From positions 177,738 to 241,737 of the forward strand of contig NZ_FOHZ01000004.1 of the NCBI RefSeq assembly GCF_900111555.1: a stretch of DNA of 64,000 bases. The letters are read 5' to 3'. The translations under genes and the position numbers were made by a program. Source of the DNA: Marinobacter segnicrescens (GTDB lineage: Bacteria; Pseudomonadota; Gammaproteobacteria; Pseudomonadales; Oleiphilaceae). Every line of letters begins with the position of its first letter. Within the stretch, counting starts at the first letter, position 1. Of this stretch, positions 1 to 8,489 are shown in pieces. Under the pieces are notes generated by a model, which was not told the origin of the DNA, did no database searches, and saw only the letters and a list, made by a program, of their open reading frames with translations.

Positions 1-1019
1 TGATGGAACAGGGCTCCGTACATGGCGCTGATCATCACACTGCCGACCAGGGCTTCCACCGTCTCGTTCATGGCCAGTTGGGCGGCAATGCTGTCGTTGA
101 TGGTCTGAACCAGGTTCTCTTCGTCATCCACAGCCACCAAGGCGTAACCGGTGCGGTCCACGTAACGTGCGATGGCCAGGGTCAGGGGTTGCAGCTCGTC
201 CCGCAGGGAGACGGTCTGGGCCACTTCCGCGATGATGGCCCGGCGCAGCAGCGTGACCAGCTCCTCAATGGCCGGGTCTGGCATGAGGGTTCTGTCCAGG
301 GCCAGGATTAGCAGTTCGTCGTCGGCGGCAGCGTCCAGGAACACCTCGGCACTGGGGTTATCCAGATCGTATTGTTGCCGCAGAATGGCTGCACAAAAGC
401 GACCGATTTCCTGGTGGGGCAGCTCGTCCCGTCGCAACAGGGCAATGGCGTCCAGCGCCAGCTCCGTGTCCGCCTTGTGTACCTCGATCTGCGCTGCACA
501 TTGCAGCATGCCGCTGTAGACGCTGGGCCAGTCCAGCCCAAGCTGAATCAGCTTGCGGTAATGCAGGTAGGCGACATCAAACTGACCCTGCTCCCGCCTG
601 GCATGGGCCACACCGCAAAAAGCGGCGGCGGATTGCCGGTCGAGCTCCAGGGCCTGCAGGAAGTAGTTCTCCGCCTTTACCGGCCGTTCAGCCTTCAGGG
701 CCCAGTAGCCGAGGTTGCAGTATTGCTGGGGCTGCTCCGGCTGCAGTGCCAGGCTTTGTTCGAACAATTCGGCTGCCCGGTCCAGGTCACCTTCGTCCAT
801 CGCTACCCGGCCGAGCAGGCCAACTGCGGCGGCATGGTCCGGCTCCAGCGCCAATGCCTGGTCCAGAAGCTGCCGGCAACCATGCCGGGCCTGCACCCGC
901 TCCAGGTAACGGCGCTGGGCGTTATTGGACTCGCCGTAGGCCGCATTGGCCTTCAGCACCAGCCGCGCCACCTGGGCCTTTTGTGAATCAGACAGCTGGA
1001 CGTTGTATTGTGCTTGCAT
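1..1019 (-). CDS. TPR-repeat protein, 3' end cut by window edge (possible TPR-methyltransferase)
   Basis: The gene starts at 1019 with a GAGGTG ribosome site just upstream and runs off the left edge, so only about 339 residues are visible. The N-terminal part has tetratricopeptide-type repeats (for example LLDQALALEPDHAAAVGLLG and LFEQSLALQPEQPQQYCNLG), which usually mediate protein-protein contacts. After the repeats comes a segment with LDRTLMPDPAIEELVTLLRR. Segments of this kind often link TPRs to a SAM-dependent methyltransferase domain in genes of flagellin modification loci. That domain would lie outside the window, so methyltransferase function is inference. It lies downstream of the large flagellin, on the same strand but behind its own terminator and promoter. 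Confidence 0.7.
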   Translation of the reverse strand, partial: MQAQYNVQLSDSQKAQVARLVLKANAAYGESNNAQRRYLERVQARHGCRQLLDQALALEPDHAAAVGLLGRVAMDEGDLDRAAELFEQSLALQPEQPQQYCNLGYWALKAERPVKAENYFLQALELDRQSAAAFCGVAHARREQGQFDVAYLHYRKLIQLGLDWPSVYSGMLQCAAQIEVHKADTELALDAIALLRRDELPHQEIGRFCAAILRQQYDLDNPSAEVFLDAAADDELLILALDRTLMPDPAIEELVTLLRRAIIAEVAQTVSLRDELQPLTLAIARYVDRTGYALVAVDDEENLVQTINDSIAAQLAMNETVEALVGSVMISAMYGALFH

Positions 1020-1104
1020 GGAACACCTCATGGACCCGGCCGCGGCAAGGGCGGCAATAGTCTGCAGTTATTTGACGCTTATTGCGGTAGTTGAGGGAGA
1101 TGTT

Positions 1105-1119
1105 GCGAAGGGTGTGCCA
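1105..1119 (-). promoter_or_regulatory. Sigma-54-type promoter of the TPR gene
   Basis: On the minus strand the sequence TGGCACACCCTTCGC has GG and GC ten bases apart, as in the sigma-54 -24/-12 consensus TGGCAC-N5-TTGC. The only deviation in the core is TCGC for TTGC. It lies about 85 bases upstream of the TPR gene start. The same 15 bases occur upstream of the large flagellin at 3127-3141. Confidence 0.6.
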
Positions 1120-1145
1120 GTTTTGGTGATTATTCGTCTGAAACG

Positions 1146-1173
1146 AAAACGGCCGGCATAGGCCGGCCGTTTT
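1146..1173 (-). terminator. Rho-independent terminator of the large flagellin gene
   Basis: A perfect 12-bp stem (AAAACGGCCGGC) closes a four-base loop and ends in TTTT on either strand. It sits 19 bases past the flagellin stop codon and separates that gene from the TPR gene downstream. Confidence 0.85.
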
Positions 1174-1191
1174 CCTGCAGTAGGTTGGCTA

Positions 1192-3030
1192 TTAGCCCTG
1201 CAGCAACTGCAATACCTGCTGCGGTCGGGCATTGGCCTGGGCCAGTACCGACAGGCCGGCGGATTGCAGTACCTGGGTCCGGGCCAGTTCGGCTGTTTCC
1301 GCCGCGAAGTCTGCATCGCGGATACGGCTGTTGGAGGCCGAGAGGTTCTCCGAGGTGGTGCTCAGGTTGGCGATGGTGGACTCAAAGCGATTTTGCACCG
1401 CACCCAGTTCTGCCCGGAAGCCGTTGATCTTGTCGAAAGCGTAGTCGACGGCTACCAGGGCTTCTTCAGCGCCATCACGGTTGGAAATATCGATTTGTCG
1501 CATGGTGACGACATTGTCTTCGGTCGTCGTAATGTCGACAAGATTAGCCGGGTCACCTGTCACGTCATCGAGTATTTGCGGTGACGTTATAGATACCTCG
1601 AACGGCTCGCCAAACTGGGAGGAGAAAATCAGTTCGTCGTTATCGGAGTTGAGGTTGGCTTTAACACCAGTTTCGCCTGACTGGGCATTGATCTTGGCGA
1701 TGATGTCATTCAGTGAAGTGGCTCCTTCGATCGAGATGTCAGTGTCATTTACTGTAGCTGTGAAATCCATTGCGTCGTCAGCGCTTCCCGATTCGAAACG
1801 ATCGGTAATACTTGTAGCTGCTTCGACTGAGTCCGGCGCGACTACCGCCACACCCTGAGGCGCTACCTGAAACCCGGAAATTCCAATCGTCGCGCTGCCA
1901 GATGTATTGTTGGTTAGTATGAAGTCGTTATCAGCAACCTGGAAGTCGATATCAGCGAAAAGGTTATCCCGTAATTCTTGCTGAACCGCTGCCGCAATGT
2001 CTTCAGGCGAATTATCTCCCGCTGGCAGTGTGACAGTTAAAGATTGGGTTGTAGTATTGACCGTTGCGTCAAAGGTTATCTCAACACCCGCTTCAAGGTT
2101 GCTTAGGGAATTAATATCTATTCCAAGGTCTGCAGATGAGCCTCCGACTAGACCAGAAGGATTGTTGGTCGCATTGACGGGAGCTGGAGCCGTTTCGTCA
2201 TAAAACGATCCCTGAATATCCAAAGGTTCAGAAGTGTTGTTCTCCCATACAATGGAGTTCCCTTCGACACGAACAGAGATGCCCTCCAGCTCTGCCTGGG
2301 CGGCCAGTTGGGTATTCAGGCTATCAGCAAGGCCATTGATAGGTGCGGGTAAAGCTCCAGAGAAGTCGTTTGCTGTTACCGAAATGGGGACGCCATTAAC
2401 TGAGCCCTGGAACCCGACATTTGGCGTTGCGCCGGTAAACGTAAGGCCCGAAAGATCAGATGATTCTTCGCCGGCCGCTACGGGGTATCCGCTAAAGCCT
2501 GATGTGTAAGCCAGAATCCCGCCTAGCATGTTCCCTTTTGCATCCAGGCCTGACACCCCGATGGTTTCACCGGAATTTGCGCCAACCTGGAAAGTTTGGG
2601 TACCTAAAGTCCCATCCAGAACCTTGAGTCCGTTAAAGCTAGTCTGCGCGGCAATTCGGTCAATCTCCGCAATCCGCTGCTGGACCTCCTGGTTGAGTGC
2701 CTGGCGGTCGGAGAGGCTGTTCGTTGCGTTAGCTGACTGGACAGCGAGCTCGCGGATGCGTTGAAGGTTAGCGGTGACTTCGTCCAACGCGCCTTCAGCG
2801 GTCTGGGCGAGGGAAATACCGTCGTTGGCATTTCGTTGGGCCATGTTCAGACCGGTAATCTGGGATTCGAAGCGTGTTGAAATCGCCAGGCCGGCGGCAT
2901 CGTCTTTCGCAGAGTTGATCCGCAGACCGGATGACAGCCGTTCCAGCGCGACGTTGGCATCGCCCTGTGACGCATTCAGATTGCGCTGTGCGTTCAGCGA
3001 CGCAATGTTGGTATTGATGATCTGGGGCAT
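1192..3030 (-). CDS. fliC: Flagellin, large form (612 aa)
   Basis: This is the filament subunit exported by the flagellar type III apparatus. The N-terminal D0/D1 helices are classical ([34 protein letters not shown], near residues 5-50) and the C-terminal D1/D0 part ends in [17 protein letters not shown]. Between them lies a very long surface region of about 350 residues, rich in Thr, Asn, Ser and Asp, so the protein is much larger than the 464-residue flagellin at 6192. The start is preceded by GGGAGAAGG. A sigma-54-like promoter is visible about 100 bases upstream and a strong terminator follows. The gene is transcribed away from the second flagellin. Confidence 0.96.
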   Translation of the reverse strand: MPQIINTNIASLNAQRNLNASQGDANVALERLSSGLRINSAKDDAAGLAISTRFESQITGLNMAQRNANDGISLAQTAEGALDEVTANLQRIRELAVQSANATNSLSDRQALNQEVQQRIAEIDRIAAQTSFNGLKVLDGTLGTQTFQVGANSGETIGVSGLDAKGNMLGGILAYTSGFSGYPVAAGEESSDLSGLTFTGATPNVGFQGSVNGVPISVTANDFSGALPAPINGLADSLNTQLAAQAELEGISVRVEGNSIVWENNTSEPLDIQGSFYDETAPAPVNATNNPSGLVGGSSADLGIDINSLSNLEAGVEITFDATVNTTTQSLTVTLPAGDNSPEDIAAAVQQELRDNLFADIDFQVADNDFILTNNTSGSATIGISGFQVAPQGVAVVAPDSVEAATSITDRFESGSADDAMDFTATVNDTDISIEGATSLNDIIAKINAQSGETGVKANLNSDNDELIFSSQFGEPFEVSITSPQILDDVTGDPANLVDITTTEDNVVTMRQIDISNRDGAEEALVAVDYAFDKINGFRAELGAVQNRFESTIANLSTTSENLSASNSRIRDADFAAETAELARTQVLQSAGLSVLAQANARPQQVLQLLQG

Positions 3031-3367
3031 AACCCTTCTCCCTGCTCAGAGATGCCGGACTGTGATCCCGAGAGTGGAAACCGTGCCGGCGCAAATTCGT
3101 TGAATTGCCGTTTTGCCGGGTATCTAGCGAAGGGTGTGCCAGTTTTATGGATGGAGGCTTAATATATTGTTTATAAGAGAAAAAGTTTGGTCAGGGTGCG
3201 AGCGAGATCGAGGGGTGCGCCAGAATGCTGGCGCCAGGAAGGGAAACGAATTGCCGCTTTTTCAGCCAAGAATCCCGGATGGGATCCTCAGGCATCAACG
3301 AATAGTGAGACGCGAGACCCGGGCACCCACCCGGGATTCCGGATGGGCTTGCAGGCCAGGCATTACC
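3031..3367. other. Non-coding gap upstream of the large flagellin
   Basis: This stretch contains the leader and the sigma-54-like promoter of the flagellin (3127-3141). The remainder, up to the end of the aldehyde dehydrogenase gene, shows no convincing gene or strong hairpin. Confidence 0.5.
3127..3141 (-). promoter_or_regulatory. Sigma-54-type promoter of the large flagellin
   Basis: On the minus strand this is TGGCACACCCTTCGC, with exact GG-N10-GC spacing of -24/-12 elements and one core mismatch (TCGC for TTGC). It is identical over 15 bases to the element at 1105-1119, and the identity extends into the upstream AACTGG context. It points into the flagellin, about 100 bases from its start codon. 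Confidence 0.6.
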
Positions 3368-4834
3368 TCAGAACGGATACTGTCTGGGTGTTCGCTGCAC
3401 GCTGACCCACTGCACCGTTGAGAACTCCTCGATGGCCCAGTCGCCATTGAAGCGTCCCAGTCCCGAGTTCTTCTCGCCACCAAAGGGCAGGGCGGCCTCA
3501 TCGTTCACCGGCATGTCATTCACATGGGTCATCCCGGCCCGCACCTGGCGGGCAAAGTTCAGACCGCGTTCCGGGTCGCCGCTGAACACCGCACTGGACA
3601 GTCCGAACTCGGTGCCGTTGGCAAGCTCCAGGGCATGCTGTTCATCCCGGGCCTTCTGGATGCCAGCGATGGGCCCGAAGATCTCTTCGGCGCTCAGTTC
3701 CATCTCGGGTGTGACATCACCGAATACGTGGGGTGAGAGCATCTGCCCGCTGACCTCGCCTTCCAGCAACACCGTGGCCCCTTCCGCCTTCGCGCTTGCA
3801 ATCTTGCGCTGCAGACCCTCAAGCTGGGATTGATTGATGATCGGGCCGATGGCGGTTTCAATGTCTGAGGGATCACCGACTTTGAGTGTTTTGACGTGGG
3901 CTACGAAGGCATCCACGAACTCGTCGTAGCGGCCCTGGTCCACAATGATGCGGTTGATGGCCATGCAGATCTGGCCCTGATGCAGGAACTTGCCGAACAC
4001 CGCGGCCTTTGCGGCCTGCTCCACATCAGCATCATCGAGAACAACAAAGGGACTGTTGCCGCCCAGCTCCAGCGCTACCTTCTTTATATGGTCACCGCCG
4101 GTGGCGATCCGACCGATGTTCTTGCCAACGGGCGTAGAGCCAGTAAAGGAAATCAGCGCAGGCACCGGGTGGGCGACGAAGTCATCACCAATCTCGGACC
4201 CGGCACCCACCACAACACTTAGCACACCCGATGGAAGCCCGGCCTCTTCGAAGACGCGAGCCAGTAGCAGCCCGCCGGTTACCGGCGTATCACTGGCAGG
4301 TTTGATGACCACTGCGTTACCAAGGGCCAGTGCTGGTGCAACCGAACGCTGGGACAGGTGCAGCGGAAAATTCCAGGGGCTGATAACACCCACCACACCC
4401 AACGGGCGCCGGTAAACCAGATTGTCCTTGCCTGGGATGTCGCTGGCTATGGTGTAACCGTGCGCCCTTGCCGGCATACTTGCCGCTTCCAGGGTAATCG
4501 CCCTGGCGCTGCCCCACTCAATCATCGCTTTCAGCCGGGTGCTGCCGGATTCGCGAATCAGCCAGTCGATGATCTCCTCTTTACGCTCATCGAAGATCGA
4601 CACGGCCCGAAGCAGCACGGCTGACCGCTCTGAAGGCCCCCGGTTGGCCCAGTCCTGCTGGGCCGCCTCGGCCTTGCGGTAGGCCTTGTCCAGATCTTCA
4701 GAGTTGGCGAGCCGGATGCTCACCAGTTCCTCTCCGGAGTACGGGTTCATCACCGGGCGCGTGGTTTCACTGCTGCCCTCGCGCCATTCACCGGCCAGCG
4801 GTTGCAGATGAAAATCCTGATACGGGTCAGCCAT
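3368..4834 (-). CDS. NAD(P)-dependent aldehyde dehydrogenase (aryl/benzaldehyde type)
   Basis: A 488-residue enzyme that oxidises aldehydes to acids with NAD(P)+ in the cytoplasm. Family marks are PWNFPLHLS (cofactor site region), the general-base glutamate in [10 protein letters not shown] and the catalytic cysteine in [11 protein letters not shown]. The C-terminal part has [13 protein letters not shown]. The overall style resembles benzaldehyde or vanillin dehydrogenases, but the substrate cannot be fixed from sequence. It lies downstream of the enoyl-CoA hydratase-like gene on the same strand, separated from it by a GC-rich hairpin. Both genes sit, unexpectedly, between two flagellin genes. 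Confidence 0.93.
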   Translation of the reverse strand: MADPYQDFHLQPLAGEWREGSSETTRPVMNPYSGEELVSIRLANSEDLDKAYRKAEAAQQDWANRGPSERSAVLLRAVSIFDERKEEIIDWLIRESGSTRLKAMIEWGSARAITLEAASMPARAHGYTIASDIPGKDNLVYRRPLGVVGVISPWNFPLHLSQRSVAPALALGNAVVIKPASDTPVTGGLLLARVFEEAGLPSGVLSVVVGAGSEIGDDFVAHPVPALISFTGSTPVGKNIGRIATGGDHIKKVALELGGNSPFVVLDDADVEQAAKAAVFGKFLHQGQICMAINRIIVDQGRYDEFVDAFVAHVKTLKVGDPSDIETAIGPIINQSQLEGLQRKIASAKAEGATVLLEGEVSGQMLSPHVFGDVTPEMELSAEEIFGPIAGIQKARDEQHALELANGTEFGLSSAVFSGDPERGLNFARQVRAGMTHVNDMPVNDEAALPFGGEKNSGLGRFNGDWAIEEFSTVQWVSVQRTPRQYPF

Positions 4835-4952
4835 TGCACACCTTCCTTCATGTTGAGTCTGAAAGTGTCAGTGTAGCCGGTGGAGACGCTGATTTTGGGT
4901 TGAATAGGGGGAATTACTGCGGGGCTGATCTGGGGTGTCTGTCCCGGAGAAA

Positions 4953-4974
4953 AGGGGGCGAGAGGGCGCCCCCT
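4953..4974 (-). terminator. Hairpin terminator between the crotonase-family gene and the aldehyde dehydrogenase gene
   Basis: An 8-bp GC-rich stem (AGGGGGCG) with a six-base loop is followed on the minus strand by TTTTC. It lies 11 bases past the stop of the gene at 4985 and may end or attenuate transcription into the aldehyde dehydrogenase gene. Confidence 0.55.
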
Positions 4975-4984
4975 GAGGAGCACC

Positions 4985-5767
4985 TTAGCTGTCTGTCCAT
5001 TCCGGCTTGCGCTTCTCCAGAAATGCACAGATACCTTCCCGCGCATCATCTGCCTGCAGGTTGTCCGCCATGATCTGAGCGGTATAGTCATAAGCCTCAG
5101 CCAGTGGCATCTCCAGTTGCTGATAAAATGCACCCTTACCGATCTTCAGCGTGTGTCCGGATTTTCCGGCAATCGTGCGGGCCATGGTGTATACCGTTTC
5201 ATCCAGCATCGATTCATCAACAACCCTGTTGATCAGCCCGATCTGTTCCGCGCGGGCAGCACTGATCATTTCACCGGTGAGCAGCATCTCCATAGCGTGC
5301 TTTCGGGACACATTGCGCGACAGGGCCACCATGGGCGTTGAACAGAACAACCCGATATTCACCCCCGGTGTGGCAAAACGGGCTGAATCCGCCGCAACCG
5401 CCAGGTCACAGCTGGCCACCAACTGACACCCGGCCGCCGTTGCCACGCCAGCCACCCGGGCAATCACTGGCTTTGGCAGATTCACAACCTGTTGCATCAC
5501 TTTGCTGCACTTATCAAAAAGCGCTAACTGGAATTCATAGCTATCAAGCTGGTCGCGGATTTCTTTAAGGTTGTGCCCTGCGCAAAACACATTACCCGCA
5601 GCCCCAAGCACCACTACCCGTGTAGTGTCGTCTGTTGCAATATCCGTGAGGGCCTCCGACAGGGCATCAAGCATGGCCATGGAAAGGCTGTTGCGCTGGT
5701 CGGGCTCATTCAGTGTGAGCGTGGTAATCCCGTTATTGTCGGTATCTCGTGTCAACAGTTTGGTCAT
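4985..5767 (-). CDS. Enoyl-CoA hydratase/isomerase family protein (ECHDC3-like)
   Basis: A 260-residue crotonase-fold protein. The CoA-binding and oxyanion-hole segments are present (FCAGHNLKEI near residue 60 and AGVATAAGCQLVASCD near residue 105), and the C-terminus ICAFLEKRKPEW is typical of the family. The two glutamates that catalyse hydration in classical enoyl-CoA hydratase appear to be replaced: Gln in AGCQLVASCD, and Gly in FATPGVNIG. It therefore resembles the ECHDC3-type branch, whose reaction is not well defined, so a true hydratase activity should not be assumed. It is followed by the aldehyde dehydrogenase. Confidence 0.9.
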   Translation of the reverse strand: MTKLLTRDTDNNGITTLTLNEPDQRNSLSMAMLDALSEALTDIATDDTTRVVVLGAAGNVFCAGHNLKEIRDQLDSYEFQLALFDKCSKVMQQVVNLPKPVIARVAGVATAAGCQLVASCDLAVAADSARFATPGVNIGLFCSTPMVALSRNVSRKHAMEMLLTGEMISAARAEQIGLINRVVDESMLDETVYTMARTIAGKSGHTLKIGKGAFYQQLEMPLAEAYDYTAQIMADNLQADDAREGICAFLEKRKPEWTDS

Positions 5768-6191
5768 TACTGATCACCTCATTTTTGTTAGGTCGGGGCT
5801 ATTTTCAGGTGATCAGTATCGGCCACGGGGGGCCTGCTGTCGAAGGGTACCTACTCGGTGCCCCCATCCTTCGACGAACTCAGGATGAGCGATGGAACGT
5901 GGCTGACCCCGGTCCCAATTGTTCCGATGAAATGCAGTGGCGCTGCGGTCAGGGCGGGTTTTCTTTGGAGAGTGTCTGTCCCAGTCGTCCCTGTGGGCCG
6001 GGCCTCACCTGAATGCCCGGACTGACGGCTGAGTGGGCTTTTACATTCCTTTACAAAATCCACGAAATTTTTTCTAAAGGAACCTGGTGAAGCGCCGTTA
6101 AGCATTGCAACAGGGCGGCGCTCCCAACCAGATGAGAACGGGCGCCAGACCTTTTCCATGAAATAACGACATCTGTCGAAGGAGAAGCATA
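5768..6191. other. Non-coding region with repeat fragment and second-flagellin leader
   Basis: The left part holds a short inverted repeat (GTCGAAGG at 5839-5846 and CCTTCGAC at 5868-5875) followed by GAACTCAGGATGAGCG. This motif is common as a dispersed repeat in proteobacterial genomes. The right part holds the sigma-28-type promoter at 6075-6101 and the flagellin leader. I see no gene here. Confidence 0.5.
6075..6101 (+). promoter_or_regulatory. Sigma-28 (FliA) promoter of the second flagellin
   Basis: TAAA at 6075-6078, a 15-base spacer and GCCGTTAA at 6094-6101 match the FliA consensus TAAA-N15-GCCGATAA with one mismatch. It lies about 90 bases upstream of the flagellin start. Confidence 0.8.
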
Positions 6192-7586
6192 ATGGCTCTC
6201 GGTATTAACACTAACGTTGCGTCACTGTCTGCTCAGAACCAATTGAGCAATTCCCAAAAGCTGAACGATCAAGCTCTTGAACGTTTGTCATCGGGGCTGC
6301 GGATCAATTCTGCAAAAGACGATGCCGCTGGCCTGGCGATCTCAACCCGTTTCAGTGCCCAGATCTCGGGTCTGAATGTTGCTCAAAGAAACGCTAACGA
6401 TGGCATTTCTTACGCTCAGACAGCGGAAGGTGCGCTTGGCGAAATTACAAACGCTCTTCAGCGAATCCGTGACCTCTCCGTTCAATCAGTAAACTCTACT
6501 AACAGTAGTTCTGATCGCGCGGCCCTTGACCAGGAAGTGACCGCTCTAAAAGATGAGGTTGAACGAATTTCCCAGAGTACTCAGTTCAACGGTCAGAACA
6601 TTCTGGATGGTACCCTTGCAGATCTGACGTTTCAGGTTGGGGCAAACGAAGGTCAGGTCATCAAAGTGTCTGGTGTTGACTCACGAACATCACAGCTGGG
6701 TGCATCAGTCGCGACTGGCACTGCGGTAAAAGATTTTTCGAATACAGCTGACGGCACTGGCGATTTGACTATTGACGGCGGTAATGGTGAAGGAGCCATT
6801 GCTGTAGACGTGAATGGTCTTACCAGTCTAGACCAAGTTGTCGATGCTATTAATGCGAAGACAGAAAAAACTGGTGTCACTGCACAGCGGGAAGCGGAGG
6901 TAAGTCAGAAATTTACAATTACCGATGCCACTGCCGCCGCGACGATTAAGGTTAATGGCACTGAGATCGATTTGGTTAGCGGTGATGACGAGAATGACAT
7001 CGCAGAAAAGATTAACGCTGCTGGGGCTGGCGTGACCGCAGAGGTTTCTGCGACCAATGAAATCACTATTACCTCTCAGGATACAAAGTTCACTCTGACA
7101 GACGCAGATGCTGATGGGGCGGGCTCGGGTACTGCCTTCATTTTCGGTTCTGCTAATCAATCAGGAACATACGAGTCAGGTATTAAGCTTACCGGTGCCG
7201 TGGATAACACTATCGCAGTAGCGGGGGATGCCACCGCAGCTTATGGCCTTAATACCTTAACTACGAGCCAGAGTAAGTTGTCCACACTTTCCGTTGCCGA
7301 TCCGACCTCTGCGGCGAGTGCAATTACTACAGTTGATTTCGCCCTGGATCAGGTGAACAGTCTCCGGGCAGAGTTGGGTGCGGTGCAGAACCGTTTCGAA
7401 TCCACAATTTCGAATATCGCTTCAACCTCAGAAAACCTGAGCGCAGCCAACAGCCGAATTCTGGACGCCGACTTCGCCGCAGAAACCGCGAAGCTCTCCA
7501 AGTCCCAGGTACTGCAACAGGCCGGTATCTCCGTCCTGGCCCAGGCCAACGCCCGGCCGCAGCAGGTTCTGTCCCTCCTGCAGTAA
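6192..7586 (+). CDS. fliC: Flagellin, second copy (464 aa)
   Basis: Filament subunit with canonical ends: INTNVASLSAQNQL and [16 protein letters not shown] at the N-terminus, and [18 protein letters not shown] at the C-terminus. The central variable region (about residues 175-385) is rich in Thr, Ala, Gly and Asp. An AAGGAGAAG ribosome site precedes the ATG. Codon choice in the body is visibly richer in A and T at third positions than in flanking genes such as fliD, which could reflect exchange of the variable region. A FliA-type promoter lies upstream and a UUCG-capped hairpin follows, ahead of flaG. It is head to head with the large flagellin at 1192-3030. Confidence 0.97.
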   Translation: MALGINTNVASLSAQNQLSNSQKLNDQALERLSSGLRINSAKDDAAGLAISTRFSAQISGLNVAQRNANDGISYAQTAEGALGEITNALQRIRDLSVQSVNSTNSSSDRAALDQEVTALKDEVERISQSTQFNGQNILDGTLADLTFQVGANEGQVIKVSGVDSRTSQLGASVATGTAVKDFSNTADGTGDLTIDGGNGEGAIAVDVNGLTSLDQVVDAINAKTEKTGVTAQREAEVSQKFTITDATAAATIKVNGTEIDLVSGDDENDIAEKINAAGAGVTAEVSATNEITITSQDTKFTLTDADADGAGSGTAFIFGSANQSGTYESGIKLTGAVDNTIAVAGDATAAYGLNTLTTSQSKLSTLSVADPTSAASAITTVDFALDQVNSLRAELGAVQNRFESTISNIASTSENLSAANSRILDADFAAETAKLSKSQVLQQAGISVLAQANARPQQVLSLLQ

Positions 7587-7601
7587 GGGGCTGACGGTAA
7601 C

Positions 7602-7625
7602 AGCCGGAACCTTCGGGTTCCGGCT
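7602..7625 (+). terminator. Hairpin between fliC and flaG
   Basis: A perfect 10-bp stem AGCCGGAACC with a stable TTCG loop lies 15 bases after the flagellin stop. The T-run after it is weak (TTCCG), so it may act as a partial terminator or as a 3' stabiliser of abundant flagellin mRNA, letting some transcripts continue into flaG. Confidence 0.65.
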
Positions 7626-7656
7626 TTCCGCCGTTTGAGGATAGCGAGGTAAAGCT

Positions 7657-8094
7657 ATGAATGACGTTAACCTGAGCAACCCGAACCTGAAGCTGGTGCG
7701 CGCCAGCGACCAGGCACCGGTGAAGGCACTGTCGTCATCTCAGGCCGAAGGCAGGAATGCCTCCGACCTGGCATCGTCATCCGCAGGCCGTACGGCGCAA
7801 GCCCGCTCCGCCGAGCAGTCCAGTGAGCCTTCCAGGGCCGAAAGGCTTCAGGATCGCAATGAGGATCAGCAAGAGCAACTGGGTGAGGCCGTTACCCAGC
7901 TGAATGACTTCGTACAGAACGTTCAGCGGGACCTGCAGTTCGAGGTGGATAATGACGCTGGTCAGACCATCGTGAAGGTGGTGGATCAGGAGACCAAGGA
8001 GGTTATCCGCCAGATTCCGGATGAGGTTGCCATGAGGTTGGCAGAGAACTTGCAGCAGAACGAACCGCTGACGTTGTTAAACATCAAGGTGTAG
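7657..8094 (+). CDS. flaG: FlaG family flagellar protein
   Basis: A 145-residue protein of the FlaG family, small proteins encoded next to flagellin that influence filament length. The first 65 residues are low-complexity (Ser, Ala, Gln, Arg). The conserved FlaG domain fills the second half, with LQFEVDNDAGQTIVKVVDQ, TKEVIRQIPDEVA and the end LTLLNIKV. It starts 70 bases after fliC with GAGG upstream, and it is followed by a hairpin at 8137-8166. The order fliC-flaG-fliD-fliS is the standard polar-flagellum arrangement. Confidence 0.95.
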   Translation: MNDVNLSNPNLKLVRASDQAPVKALSSSQAEGRNASDLASSSAGRTAQARSAEQSSEPSRAERLQDRNEDQQEQLGEAVTQLNDFVQNVQRDLQFEVDNDAGQTIVKVVDQETKEVIRQIPDEVAMRLAENLQQNEPLTLLNIKV

Positions 8095-8136
8095 AAGCTT
8101 GCCGCTTTTGGCCTGATGCTAGCAACGGTTATCCAG

Positions 8137-8166
8137 CACCGCCGCACCTGAGAGGGTCCGGCGGTG
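8137..8166 (+). terminator. Hairpin terminator after flaG
   Basis: CACCGCCG and CGGCGGTG form an 8-bp GC-rich stem around a 14-base loop, about 40 bases past the flaG stop, followed by TTCTG. The T-run is short. Confidence 0.5.
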
Positions 8167-8221
8167 TTCTGCGTTCTGAGTGATTGCGGTGGAGCGACCC
8201 TTCGACAGTCTCAGGGTGGAC

Positions 8222-8371
8222 GGAAAGAAAAACTGAAAAGACAAAAAGTTACTGGCCACTAAATCCACGAAATCCACGAAAATTAAAGAATAGGTTTTGT
8301 GGATTTCGTGGATTTAGTGGCAAAAGTCCTTTTTTTCTGTGTTCTTCCGTGGTTTTCGTGGATAAAAAAGA
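8222..8371. repeat. Long inverted-repeat element, copy A
   Basis: Two perfect 23-base arms (8255-8277 and 8299-8321), built from tandem AAATCCACG units, face each other across 21 bases. They are flanked on the left by GAAAAGACAAAAAGTTACTG and on the right by TTCTTCCGTGG. A second, clearly homologous copy lies at 10989-11150, so this is a dispersed element (REP- or MITE-like) and not a gene-specific terminator. Confidence 0.8.
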
Positions 8372-8420
8372 TCTTGTTACACGCTGTTACAAATCGGCAT
8401 AGGGATTTAGCGAAAAGAGG

Positions 8421-8447
8421 CAAAGTTTTGCCGCCCGCTGCCGATAA
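8421..8447 (+). promoter_or_regulatory. Sigma-28 (FliA) promoter of fliD
   Basis: CAAAGTTT at 8421-8428 and an exact GCCGATAA at 8440-8447 are separated by the FliA spacing (15 bases between CAAA and GCCGATAA). The only mismatch to TAAAGTTT-N11-GCCGATAA is the first base. Confidence 0.85.
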
Positions 8448-8489
8448 ACTGAACAGTAGCGAATTGAGCCCCCTTGAGGAGGCATGGTT

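Larger units (their letters stand above)
8095..8489. other. Non-coding region between flaG and fliD with hairpin, repeat and promoter
   Basis: In order it contains a terminator-like hairpin (8137-8166), a motif CCCTTCGACAGTCTCAGGG related to the dispersed repeat at 5868, a long inverted-repeat element (about 8222-8371), the FliA promoter of fliD (8421-8447) and the fliD ribosome site. No coding potential is evident. Confidence 0.6.

Noticed and set aside
3031..3160. FliA promoter for the large flagellin
   Set aside because: TAAA is present on the minus strand, but the bases 15 further on (GCTAGATA) match GCCGATAA poorly; the overlapping sigma-54 element is a better fit.
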